Below are positions 25,025 to 32,286 of a stretch of DNA of 45,881 nt, in pieces (the first letter of the stretch is position 1; each line of letters starts with the position of its first letter). The notes under the pieces are model-generated. The model saw only the letters and a program-made list of their open reading frames with translations. It was not told the origin of the DNA and searched no databases. A program made the translations under genes and the position numbers. This DNA comes from Chryseobacterium sp. Leaf201 (lineage in GTDB: Bacteria > Bacteroidota > Bacteroidia > Flavobacteriales > Weeksellaceae), in assembly GCF_001421435.1 (NCBI RefSeq), contig NZ_LMKA01000064.1, forward strand, positions 345 through 46,225. The letters run 5' to 3'.

Positions 25025-25828
25025 CTACCAGCCTCCGGATGCACCGCCTCCGCCGAAGCTTCCGCCGCCTCCAAATCCACCGAATCCGCCGCCGCCTGAA
25101 CTTCCGCCACCAAATCCACCGCCTCCGAAGCTGCCGGGGAAAGGGAAAAATCCGCCCGGATAATTTCTGCGGCCCCTTCTGGAGATGATTACATCGTCAT
25201 CGTCATCACCGCCTCTTCCGCCGCCTCTGTTTCTGAAAACAATGATAATGATGATGAAAATAACAATGGCAATAAATATAAAATTGCCGGCCCCTTTCTT
25301 ACTGCCGGTCTTAGGATTGTTCAAAGGTTTGAATTTCCCCTGAACCGCTTCCATAATCGCAGAAGTGCCGCGGTTGATCCCTTCATACCATTGGCCTTTC
25401 TTAAAATGAGGCGTAACGATATAATCCAGGATCTGCCCTGCAACGGATGCTGTAAGATACTGTTCAACCGCTCTTCCCTGCTGGATAGACATGGTATGAT
25501 CCTCAGTGGCAATTAAAAAAACAACCCCGTTGTCCACATCTTTTTTACCAATTCCCCATTTTTCCCCGAACATGGTCGCAAGGAAATTTATATCTTCCCC
25601 TTTGGTGGAAGGGATGATGACCACTTCAATTTCTGTAGAGGTGGAATCTGCAAAAGCAATCAGTTTTTTATTAAGATCGTCTTTTTCCTGAGGACTCAGT
25701 AAATTGGCTTCATCATAAACAGGATAAAGCAAATTGGGTTTTGCAGGAACCGTATACTGTGCCGATACAAAAGTGTAGAGGCAGATCAGTGCAAATGAAA
25801 AAACAATGTTAAGAGAAGGTAATTTCAT
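25025..25828 (-). CDS. TPM-domain protein with Gly-rich tail (YgcG-like)
   Basis: A 267-residue protein with a signal peptide (ending TFVSAQ), a TPM domain (YPVYDEANLLSPQEKDDLNKKL through IMEAVQGKF, about 36-170), a transmembrane helix (FIFIAIVIFIIIIIVF) and a Gly/Ser/Phe-rich tail ending GGGGASGGW. This is the classic YgcG/TPM layout. Its role is not settled; TPM proteins linked to LemA are probably envelope assembly or maintenance factors. Its start overlaps the previous TPM gene by 20 bases, so translation is likely coupled. Confidence 0.9.
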   Translation of the reverse strand: MKLPSLNIVFSFALICLYTFVSAQYTVPAKPNLLYPVYDEANLLSPQEKDDLNKKLIAFADSTSTEIEVVIIPSTKGEDINFLATMFGEKWGIGKKDVDNGVVFLIATEDHTMSIQQGRAVEQYLTASVAGQILDYIVTPHFKKGQWYEGINRGTSAIMEAVQGKFKPLNNPKTGSKKGAGNFIFIAIVIFIIIIIVFRNRGGGRGGDDDDDVIISRRGRRNYPGGFFPFPGSFGGGGFGGGSSGGGGFGGFGGGGSFGGGGASGGW

Positions 25829-26240
25829 TAGAAAGCTCGTTGTGGTTTTCCCCTTTTACAGGAAAATGTTTTTTTAGTTCAAGGCCTGTTTCCAGGATGC
25901 CGCTTTTTAAGGCTTTATAATAATTCCCTTTGGCAAACTCAGAGGTGATATAATCATGCAGGCGATCCCAGTAAGCCTGGTGTACTTTTTCATGAATGGC
26001 GGTATCTCCGATGATTGTAAGGTACCGCTGTTCAAAATTCACATGGAACAACACGGCGTTTCTTTCGGCCGTTTTATCCATGCACAGTTCCCTGAAAACC
26101 TCAAATGCCGTTTTGGCACTGTCCTGATCCGTTGAAGAATCAATATGTACCCTGATCTCGCCGGTAGAATGCTCCTCTGCTGACTGAATCGCTTCCACAA
26201 GGAAAGCGATCTGCTGACTGGTTAAGAAATTACTGCTCAT
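25809..26240 (-). CDS. TPM-domain protein, short cytoplasmic type
   Basis: A 143-residue TPM-domain protein without a signal peptide: SSNFLTSQQIAFLVEAIQSA, EHSTGEIRVHIDSSTDQDSA, RNAVLFHVNFEQRYLTIIGD and VHQAYWDRLHDYI. It represents a second, smaller TPM protein between lemA and the Gly-rich TPM gene, an arrangement seen in other Flavobacteriia. It starts 5 bases after lemA ends and overlaps the next gene by 20 bases, so it is in one operon. The function is unknown. Confidence 0.88.
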   Translation of the reverse strand: MSSNFLTSQQIAFLVEAIQSAEEHSTGEIRVHIDSSTDQDSAKTAFEVFRELCMDKTAERNAVLFHVNFEQRYLTIIGDTAIHEKVHQAYWDRLHDYITSEFAKGNYYKALKSGILETGLELKKHFPVKGENHNELSNEITFS

Positions 26241-26245
26241 TTATA

Positions 26246-26854
26246 TTATTCTGAGAATACATCAGGTGCTTTCTGTGCTCCTGCATCTGCTTTGAAATAA
26301 GGCTTTTCCTTAAAGTTGGTGAAGTTTGCCAGAATATTATTCGGGAAAGTTTTGATTGAGGTATTATAATCCTGGGCAGCTGCATTGTAGTAAACGGTTT
26401 CCGTTCTTACACTGTTCTCAATTGCCGTGTACTCTCTCTGGAAATTGATGTACTGCTGGTCTGCTTTTAAATTCGGGTAAGATTCCACCGTTGCAATCAA
26501 TCTGCTTAAAGCTCCTGACAGTTCTCCCTGTGCAGCCTGGAATTTGGCAAGATCCTGCTCGGTCATATTCGTAGGATCAATATTAATGGATGTTGCTTTT
26601 GAACGCGCTTCCACTACTCTGGTTAACGTTTCCTGCTCAAATTTTGAATAGGATTTTACGGTTCTTTCCAGATTTGGGATCAGGTTAGCTCTTTTTTGGT
26701 AAACGGTTTCTACATTAGACCATTTGGTATTGACGTTCTGTTCTTTTGTAACAAAATTGTTGTACCCGCTTTTTCCCCAGAAGAATAATACGGCAACAAT
26801 AATCAGAAGAGCAATACCGATGGTTCCGGCGCTCAGACAGCCTCTGTTTTTCAT
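26246..26854 (-). CDS. lemA: LemA family protein
   Basis: A 202-residue LemA protein. It has an N-terminal membrane anchor (TIGIALLIIVAVLFFWG), then the family helix bundle: YNNFVTKEQNVNTKWSNVET, QKRANLIPNLERTVKSYSKF and NYLPF-equivalent region DYNTSIKTFPNNILANFTNF. LemA proteins are envelope proteins of unknown biochemical role, frequently linked with TPM proteins, as here. First gene of the lemA-TPM-TPM operon, divergent from folA. Confidence 0.93.
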   Translation of the reverse strand: MKNRGCLSAGTIGIALLIIVAVLFFWGKSGYNNFVTKEQNVNTKWSNVETVYQKRANLIPNLERTVKSYSKFEQETLTRVVEARSKATSINIDPTNMTEQDLAKFQAAQGELSGALSRLIATVESYPNLKADQQYINFQREYTAIENSVRTETVYYNAAAQDYNTSIKTFPNNILANFTNFKEKPYFKADAGAQKAPDVFSE

Positions 26855-26884
26855 AGTTTATTTATTTTACTTTCTTGTGCTAAC

Positions 26885-26892
26885 CAAATATA
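26885..26892 (-). promoter_or_regulatory. -7 promoter element TATATTTG of lemA operon
   Basis: TAnnTTTG match on the minus strand, 30 bases before the lemA ATG. Confidence 0.6.
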
Positions 26893-26904
26893 CAAATTAT
26901 GTGC

Positions 26905-26912
26905 TAATTTTG
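26905..26912 (+). promoter_or_regulatory. -7 promoter element TAATTTTG of folA
   Basis: TAnnTTTG match 14 bases before the folA ATG; back-to-back with the lemA element about 12 bases away. Confidence 0.6.
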
Positions 26913-26926
26913 TAAAAAATTATTTA

Positions 26927-27412
26927 ATGGTTACAATCGTTGTTGCGATGGGGGAAAACAGAGGGATTGGTTCTAATAATCAAATGCTTTGGCATCTCCC
27001 GAAAGATTTAAAACATTTTAAAGAAATCACATCAGGACATCCTGTGGTAATGGGGAGAAAAACCTTTGAAAGTATCGGGAAACCACTGCCTGACCGTACG
27101 AATATTGTAATTTCAAGAAAAAACGACTGGTTTGAGGAAGGTGTTTTAATCGTGGGAAGCATAAAAGAAGCGATTAAGTTTGCCAAGAAGATTGATGAGG
27201 ATATTTTTATTATCGGAGGAGGGAATATCTACAAACAGACCATGGATATGGCTGATAAGATAGTGCTTACCACAGTAAAAGCAGATATTGAAGCGGATAC
27301 GTTTTTCCCGGAGATTGATAAAAAAGCATGGAAAAAAGTACAGGAAATCTGCCATGAAAAAGATGAAAAGAATCCTTATGATTTCTGCTTTGAAACCTAT
27401 GAAAGAATCTGA
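26927..27412 (+). CDS. folA: Dihydrofolate reductase
   Basis: Reduces dihydrofolate to tetrahydrofolate with NADPH for thymidylate and one-carbon metabolism. The 161 residues show all family landmarks: MVTIVVAMGENRGIGSNNQM with the Met20-type loop, WHLPKDLKHFKEIT with catalytic Asp27, GHPVVMGRKTFESIGKPLP, and IIGGGNIYKQTM. It is of normal chromosomal length. Single gene, with promoter at 26905. Confidence 0.96.
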   Translation: MVTIVVAMGENRGIGSNNQMLWHLPKDLKHFKEITSGHPVVMGRKTFESIGKPLPDRTNIVISRKNDWFEEGVLIVGSIKEAIKFAKKIDEDIFIIGGGNIYKQTMDMADKIVLTTVKADIEADTFFPEIDKKAWKKVQEICHEKDEKNPYDFCFETYERI

Positions 27413-27493
27413 CTTTTCAGATGTTGGGGTTTAAGGTGACAATAACGTTAAACTTTTAGGTCCCGGACCGCAAAGTCTGAACCTTAAATTTAT

Positions 27494-27501
27494 TATCTTT
27501 G
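27494..27501 (+). promoter_or_regulatory. -7 promoter element TATCTTTG
   Basis: TAnnTTTG match 18 bases before the ATG at 27520. Confidence 0.65.
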
Positions 27502-27519
27502 CAATTCTAAAATTTAATA

Positions 27520-28089
27520 ATGAATAAATACATAAAAGTTGCCGTTGCAGCAGTTCTTATACTTTTAGGACTTTACATGATGTTCTTCACCCGAAACCTG
27601 GGCTGGGGAATTGTAATTTTCCTTCTGGCAGCAGCACCGATCCTTCTGTTTTTTAAAAATGAGTATATCCTGTTGGCCTTCTGGCAATTAAGAAAACAGA
27701 ATATGGAGAAAGCAGCGGTCTGGTTACAGAATATCACTAACTACCGGGTACAGCTTCACAAATCACAGTATGGGTATTTCCATTACCTTACAGGATTAAC
27801 GCAGGCGCAGGCCCAGCCGGCAAAAGTGGAACCTTTTATGAAAAAAGCTCTGGAATACGGTCTGAATATGAAGCATGACAGAGCCATGGCCACATTGAAC
27901 CTGGCAGCAGCAGCTATTTCCAAAGGAAGAAGACAGGAAGGGCAGAAGCTGTTGGAAGAAGCGAAGAGGCTTGACAGTGCAGGAATGATGACGGATCAGA
28001 TCAAAATGATGAAAGACCAGCTGAAAATGCCGACCATGCAGAAGCACATGCATAATCCCAATATGAGAAACAGAGGAAAATTCGGTTAA
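27520..28089 (+). CDS. Membrane protein with TPR-like C-terminal region
   Basis: A 189-residue protein conserved in style with DUF2892-type flavobacterial proteins. Two N-terminal transmembrane helices (VAAVLILLGLYMMFF and GIVIFLLAAAPILLFF, together about residues 8-45) are followed by a soluble helical part reading as two or three TPR-like helix pairs (KAAVWLQNI; YFHYLTGLTQAQAQPAKVE; AMATLNLAAAAISKGRRQEG) and a Met- and Lys-rich tail (MMKDQLKMPTMQKHMHNPNM). The function is unknown; the soluble part could bind partner proteins at the membrane. A terminator follows. Confidence 0.65.
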   Translation: MNKYIKVAVAAVLILLGLYMMFFTRNLGWGIVIFLLAAAPILLFFKNEYILLAFWQLRKQNMEKAAVWLQNITNYRVQLHKSQYGYFHYLTGLTQAQAQPAKVEPFMKKALEYGLNMKHDRAMATLNLAAAAISKGRRQEGQKLLEEAKRLDSAGMMTDQIKMMKDQLKMPTMQKHMHNPNMRNRGKFG

Positions 28090-28116
28090 TCAGTAAGAAT
28101 TTTAAAAATAAACAGG

Positions 28117-28146
28117 CACCTGAATTTTATTTCAGGTGTTTTTTTA
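28117..28146 (+). terminator. Intrinsic terminator
   Basis: CACCTGAA at 28117-28124 pairs with TTCAGGTG at 28131-28138, followed by a T tract. Confidence 0.9.
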
Positions 28147-28262
28147 TGCGAAATATTGAGGTTTGCCCAATCAATACTGATCTTTTAAAAGTGTGTTGAA
28201 TGGAGTACAGCTTTTATTTAGAAGAATTTTATTTATCGCAAAGGTGTAACAACAAATTCCTC

Positions 28263-28895
28263 TTACATTTCAGAATTATTCTCGTATCCGTAGAATTTCG
28301 GGATCTGCCACTGGTATTTTACGGCTAATGTTCTTATGGCAACAATCAGGAGAATCGTAAAAATCTGAATCGCAGTATAGGTTAATGTTGTGAATTTTGT
28401 CAATACTAAAAATGCGGAGCCTCCGACAATACAGGCTGTAGCATAAATTTCCTTTCTGAAAATCAAAGGGATCCTGTTGAGCAGGATGTCCCGGATAATC
28501 CCGCCGAAGCAGCCGGTAATGGTTCCCAGCCCGATACAGATCAAAGGATGGATGTCGGCATGCAGCCCTTTCTGGACCCCGATAATCGTAAACAGCCCCA
28601 ACCCGAAACTGTCGAAAATAAATAAGGTAACCCGGAAGTTTTTTTCAAAAGATTTAAAAATCATGGTAAAAATACTGGTCATGATGATCAGTGCGCAGGT
28701 CAGCAGGTCATGCATCCAGAACACAGGGATGTCCAGTAACAGGTCTCTCACCGTTCCGCCACCCACTGAGGTCACGAACGCTATAATCAATACCCCGAAC
28801 GGATCAAGCCGCCTCTGCATTGCAGCAAAGCTCCCCGACATCGAAAAAGAAATCGTTCCGAGAACTTCTATGGCAAAATTGAACTGTTCGTGCAT
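28263..28895 (-). CDS. Trimeric intracellular cation channel family protein (YicG/YadS)
   Basis: A 210-residue membrane protein with seven hydrophobic segments, built from two similar halves: AIEVLGTISFSMSGSFAAMQRR followed by GGGTVRDLLLDIPVFW in the first, and GLFTIIGVQKGL followed by GGIIRDILLNRIPLIF in the second. These are the two UPF0126/TRIC repeats. Prokaryotic TRIC homologues conduct potassium or other monovalent cations in the inner membrane. No partner gene is adjacent. Confidence 0.92.
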   Translation of the reverse strand: MHEQFNFAIEVLGTISFSMSGSFAAMQRRLDPFGVLIIAFVTSVGGGTVRDLLLDIPVFWMHDLLTCALIIMTSIFTMIFKSFEKNFRVTLFIFDSFGLGLFTIIGVQKGLHADIHPLICIGLGTITGCFGGIIRDILLNRIPLIFRKEIYATACIVGGSAFLVLTKFTTLTYTAIQIFTILLIVAIRTLAVKYQWQIPKFYGYENNSEM

Positions 28896-28903
28896 ATTAT
28901 AAG

Positions 28904-28945
28904 TAATGGATTACAGGTAATGAGTAATGGATAATAAGTAAAAGG
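28904..28945. repeat. Heptad array, unit TAATGGA
   Basis: Six successive 7-base units: TAATGGA, TTACAGG, TAATGAG, TAATGGA, TAATAAG, TAAAAGG. It starts 9 bases beyond the TRIC gene start and ends 6 bases before the stop of the four-helix-bundle pseudogene. It is the reverse-complement family of the unit at 12291. Confidence 0.85.
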
Positions 28946-28951
28946 TACTAA

Positions 28952-29313
28952 TTAGTGTGTTATATTTTGTGATAACTTAAACTTATATTTCGTCATTACA
29001 TTGACTAATTCTTCACATTCGGATTTCAGATATAAAATTTTTTCAGCATCTAAATATTTTAATTCTTCAATGATTTCGAGCCAAAACTGAGTTTCATCAA
29101 ATTCTTCAACAACAATGCAGAGCTTTGCAAATCTTTCTTTTTCTGATCTTGCTCTGGAAACGGCCTGTAATTGGCTGCTACTGAAGTTGCAGATCTTATT
29201 ATTTGTTTTCTGACTATTGAAAGGTCATCAGAATAAGGTAATGATGATAATGTTTTTATAACCGAAACAGAAGAATTTTTAGTCCGGCCTCTGAAAGCCT
29301 GATTGAAATCCAT
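28952..29313 (-). pseudogene. Four-helix-bundle (S23/IVP-type) protein, frameshifted
   Basis: The N-terminal part, MDFNQAFRGRTKNSSVSVIK through RSATSVAANYR, is the start of the S23-type four-helix-bundle family known from 23S rRNA intervening sequences. After Asn-Tyr-Arg the frame goes astray and stops at 29059. Reading one base out from 29161-29166 restores AVSRARSEKERFAKL, then VVEEFDETQFWLEIIEEL and a stop at 28952, giving about 120 residues, normal for the family. One base seems missing at AGGCCG. It is not inside an rRNA gene. Heptad arrays in opposite orientation lie on both sides. The function of stand-alone members is unknown. Start taken at 29313; an ATG at 29331 also exists. Confidence 0.85.
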
Positions 29314-29322
29314 AGTTATAGA

Positions 29323-29343
29323 ATTACCCATTGCCCGTTACTC
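29323..29343. repeat. Heptad array, unit ATTACCC
   Basis: Three clear units, ATTACCC, ATTGCCC, GTTACTC, then decay. It lies between the four-helix-bundle start and the coaD stop and is in inverted orientation relative to the array at 28904-28945. Confidence 0.75.
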
Positions 29344-29806
29344 ATCGTTTTACTCTTACTGAATCTGGAACAAGTAATTCATATTCCCCGTTATGGTTAA
29401 TGATTTCCCGCACGATGCTGCTGCTGATAAACGATTTTCCGGATGAGGTTAATAAGAATACGGTTTCCAGCTTTTTATGGGCCAGCGTCCTGTTGGTATG
29501 CGCAATGGCTTTCTCAAATTCAAAATCGGCAGGGTTTCTGAGTCCTCTGATGATGTACTGGGCATCTTTTTCAAAACAGTAGTCCACCGTCAGGCCTTCA
29601 AAATAATCCACTTCCACATTAGGGAATTCTGCAACGGAATTCTGGATGAACTCCATCCTTTTTTCCAGCGGGAACATATATTTTTTCTGGGAATTCTGCC
29701 CGATGGCAATGATTAACTTATCAAAAAGCGGAGCGGCACGTTCTATAATGTCATAGTGGCCCAAAGTAATAGGATCAAAAGACCCCGGAAAAACAGCAAT
29801 TTTCAT
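29342..29806 (-). CDS. coaD: Pantetheine-phosphate adenylyltransferase
   Basis: Transfers AMP from ATP to 4'-phosphopantetheine, giving dephospho-CoA, the penultimate step of CoA synthesis. The 154 residues show the nucleotidyltransferase motif T14xGH17 (PGSFDPITLGHYDIIERA), the segment YIIRGLRNPADFEFEKAIAH, and the second motif ISSSIVREI near the C-terminus. Length and motifs are normal. Heptad arrays adjoin it on both sides. It stands between the four-helix-bundle pseudogene and ddl on the same strand. Confidence 0.97.
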   Translation of the reverse strand: MKIAVFPGSFDPITLGHYDIIERAAPLFDKLIIAIGQNSQKKYMFPLEKRMEFIQNSVAEFPNVEVDYFEGLTVDYCFEKDAQYIIRGLRNPADFEFEKAIAHTNRTLAHKKLETVFLLTSSGKSFISSSIVREIINHNGEYELLVPDSVRVKR

Positions 29807-29815
29807 GCGTATAAA

Positions 29816-29850
29816 GTTATAAGTTATGCGTTATAAACTATAAGTTACAA
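29816..29850. repeat. Heptad array, unit GTTATAA
   Basis: Five 7-base units: GTTATAA, GTTATGC, GTTATAA, ACTATAA, GTTACAA. It lies 9 bases beyond the coaD start codon, where its promoter would be expected. Confidence 0.85.
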
Positions 29851-29908
29851 TTATGAATATGAACCCTCGACCATAAGTTTCAGATCCTGCCATTATCAAT
29901 TATACGAA

Positions 29909-29950
29909 TCTAGTTTCTAACTTCTAATTACTAAAGTCTAATTTCTAAAT
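29909..29950. repeat. Heptad array, unit TCTAATT, running into ddl
   Basis: Six units: TCTAGTT, TCTAACT, TCTAATT, ACTAAAG, TCTAATT, TCTAAAT. The last units cover the stop and last codons of ddl. The unit differs from the neighbouring arrays but the period is the same. Confidence 0.8.
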
Positions 29951-30930
29951 GTACTCAAAGCTTTTTCAACTTCGTTTCCGCAAAGGTCTGCAATGGAAAT
30001 CCCGTAAATTTTTGCCTGCTGCGGAAGGATACTTGCCGGAGAGAATCCCGGGTTGGTGTTCATTTCCAGCATATAGGGAACATCGTCCATCAAAATAAAT
30101 TCACTTCTTGAAAAACCGCTCATCCCTAAGGAATTATAAGCACGTTTTGCAATTTCTTCCACTTTGATTCTGGTTTCATCGTTAATTCTTGCCGGCGTAA
30201 TTTCTTCTGAAGCCCCTTCATATTTAGCTGCATAATCAAAGAATTCATTGGTAGGGACAATTTCCGTAATACCCAGGACAATGGTTTCCCCTTTATAATC
30301 GATTACTCCTACGGAAACTTCCATTCCGTCCAGGAAGCTTTCAATTAAAATTTCATCATCTTCTTTAAAAGCAACTTCTGCAGCGGCAAGTAATGCCGAT
30401 TTTTCCTTTACTTTTGAAATTCCCAGTGACGAGCCGGACTGGTTAGGCTTCACGAAAACAGGAAGTCCCAGCTGATCTGTAATGCTGTCAACATCAATGT
30501 CTTCACCTTTTCTTAAATAAACGCTTTTGGCAGAAGGGATTCCGTATTTTGAAAGTACAGCTAAGGTATCTTTTTTATTGAAGGTGAGAGCACTCTGGTA
30601 AAAATCGCAGCCGGTATATTTTTGCCCGATGGCATCCCAGTAAGCCTGAAGGATTCCGTTTTCGCCCGGTGTACCGTGGATGATATTGAAGCAGACATCA
30701 AATGTAAGGATGTCATTATTTTCTAACTGTACTGAAAAGTCGCCTCTGCTGATCTCGTGTTTCTGATCCTTTTCATCTGAAAAATACCATTCGTCTTTAA
30801 GGATAACCACTTTATAGACATCATAAAGATCCCTGTCTAAAGAATCATAAATTAACTGCCCGCTTTTTAATGATACAACGTATTCATCAGAATAGCCTCC
30901 CATTACTACGGCAACACTTTTTTTGCTCAT
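29938..30930 (-). CDS. ddl: D-alanine--D-alanine ligase
   Basis: Makes D-Ala-D-Ala from two D-Ala and ATP for peptidoglycan precursors, in the cytoplasm. The about 330 residues show the N-terminal VAVVMGGYSDEYVVSLKSG, the ATP-grasp core (LPVFVKPNQSGSSLGISKV, LIESFLDGMEVSVGV), and the C-terminal MSGFSRSEFILMD followed by MLEMNTNPGFSPASILPQQ. The first ATG pair (30936 and 30930) leaves a two-residue ambiguity; 30930 gives MSKKSVAV. Its last codons are within a heptad array. It is divergent from the PASTA-protein gene. Confidence 0.96.
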   Translation of the reverse strand: MSKKSVAVVMGGYSDEYVVSLKSGQLIYDSLDRDLYDVYKVVILKDEWYFSDEKDQKHEISRGDFSVQLENNDILTFDVCFNIIHGTPGENGILQAYWDAIGQKYTGCDFYQSALTFNKKDTLAVLSKYGIPSAKSVYLRKGEDIDVDSITDQLGLPVFVKPNQSGSSLGISKVKEKSALLAAAEVAFKEDDEILIESFLDGMEVSVGVIDYKGETIVLGITEIVPTNEFFDYAAKYEGASEEITPARINDETRIKVEEIAKRAYNSLGMSGFSRSEFILMDDVPYMLEMNTNPGFSPASILPQQAKIYGISIADLCGNEVEKALSTFRN

Positions 30931-30952
30931 AACCATATAGTATCAAGTAAGG

Positions 30953-30960
30953 CAAATGTA
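30953..30960 (-). promoter_or_regulatory. -7 promoter element TACATTTG of ddl
   Basis: TAnnTTTG match on the minus strand, 22 bases before the ATG at 30930. Confidence 0.6.
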
Positions 30961-31052
30961 ATGATTTTATATCATGGATAAACGCATGCAGGGAAATTTT
31001 CAGTACGAAAATGAATTGTGTTAAATAAAAAGCACATTCTAAAATTATTAAT

Positions 31053-31060
31053 TATATTTG
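31053..31060 (+). promoter_or_regulatory. -7 promoter element TATATTTG
   Basis: TAnnTTTG match 25 bases before the ATG of the PASTA-protein gene at 31086. Confidence 0.65.
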
Positions 31061-31085
31061 CTGTCTAATTATAGTAATTTTAAGT

Positions 31086-32213
31086 ATGCTTAAATCACTT
31101 TTCAATTGGAAAGTTTTACTGAACTTAGTCGTGGCCATCGGTGTTTTTGTGGGGTTGGTTTGGCTTACGTTCCGTTGGTTGGAGTACCATACCAATCACG
31201 GGCAGGAGATTCCTGTTCCTAATATCGTCAATAAATCTGTATATGAAGCTATTAAAATCCTGGATGATTCGGGATTGGAATATGAAGTGGACAGTCCCCA
31301 GTATAATCCTAAATACAGGCCGTTCCAGGTGCTGCAGGTATATCCTATGCCGGGATCCCGTGTAAAAGACGGAAGGGCTATTTTATTAAAAGTAAACCCG
31401 AGGACGTGGGCAAAAGTTGAGATTCCGGATGTCATAAATAAATATTCCGGTCTGGCTTTCCAAAGGCTGGAGCAGGTAGGACTGAAAGTAGGGGATACCA
31501 TCTATGAGCCGAGTATTCAGAAAGATGCGGTATTAAGGATTTTATTTAAGGGGAATCCTGTAAACCCGAAAACAAAAGTTCCGAGATTTTCTGTGGTAGA
31601 TGTAGTGATAGGCTCAGGGCCTATGCGGAATATTTCCATTCCGAATGTGGTGGGATTAACCGTAAAAGAAGCGAAAGCCATTATCGCAAGGAATATGTTT
31701 GAAGTGGGGATCGTAGATCATGAAAACGGAGGCAAGGACGAGTCTGATATCATTTATTACCAGGATCCTGCGGCAGGAGATGTCCGCGATCAGGGGATGC
31801 AGATTGACCTCTGGGCCAGTGAAAGGACACCCGCCGAACTGAGGGATAAGATTGAACAGCTGAATTCTGTGTACAGGATGAAAGTAGATACCGGACTGCC
31901 GCCTGTGCAGTACCAGGAAGTTCCCGCCCGTCAGGAAGAACCTGTTTACCAGACGCCGCCGCCGGCAGTGCCCGAAACAAGAAGGGAAACCCCGAAACCG
32001 GCAACAGACGGTGTAAAAAGAGATGCCGTTAAAACAACAACAGTTCAGCCAACGGCTTCCGGAGGCCAGACAGGTAATAGACCTAAAACAGTTACTTCAG
32101 GTTCAGGAAGCGGTTCCAATACAGCTTCCGGTTCCGGTACTTCAAGGCCGGCGTCTTCAGCACAGCAGAAGCCTGCAGAAAAGCCAAAAGCTAAAAAAGT
32201 AGTTGTAGAATAA
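31086..32213 (+). CDS. PASTA-domain membrane protein
   Basis: A 375-residue protein with one N-terminal transmembrane helix (about 10-30) and three PASTA domains outside the membrane: about 41-105 (IPVPNIVNKSVYEAIKILDD), 111-177 (VEIPDVINKYSGLAFQRLEQ) and 182-246 (ISIPNVVGLTVKEAKAIIAR). A low-complexity Pro/Thr/Ser/Gly tail ends in a basic stretch (KPKAKKVVVE). PASTA domains bind peptidoglycan or muropeptides in other bacteria, but no kinase or transpeptidase domain is attached here. The divergent ddl gene also serves peptidoglycan. A terminator-like hairpin separates it from rluD. Confidence 0.9.
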   Translation: MLKSLFNWKVLLNLVVAIGVFVGLVWLTFRWLEYHTNHGQEIPVPNIVNKSVYEAIKILDDSGLEYEVDSPQYNPKYRPFQVLQVYPMPGSRVKDGRAILLKVNPRTWAKVEIPDVINKYSGLAFQRLEQVGLKVGDTIYEPSIQKDAVLRILFKGNPVNPKTKVPRFSVVDVVIGSGPMRNISIPNVVGLTVKEAKAIIARNMFEVGIVDHENGGKDESDIIYYQDPAAGDVRDQGMQIDLWASERTPAELRDKIEQLNSVYRMKVDTGLPPVQYQEVPARQEEPVYQTPPPAVPETRRETPKPATDGVKRDAVKTTTVQPTASGGQTGNRPKTVTSGSGSGSNTASGSGTSRPASSAQQKPAEKPKAKKVVVE

Positions 32214-32238
32214 CAATCAATTATTATAAAAGATACGG

Positions 32239-32266
32239 GCTTCAACTTCTTATGTTGAAGCTTTTT
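32239..32266 (+). terminator. Intrinsic terminator after PASTA gene
   Basis: GCTTCAAC at 32239-32246 pairs with GTTGAAGC at 32254-32261, followed by T5. Confidence 0.85.
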
Positions 32267-32286
32267 GTATAAAGATAAAGTGAATA

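Noticed and set aside
28904..29950. CRISPR-like array made of the heptad repeats
   Set aside because: Units are 7 bases without spacers, and no cas genes are present in the window.
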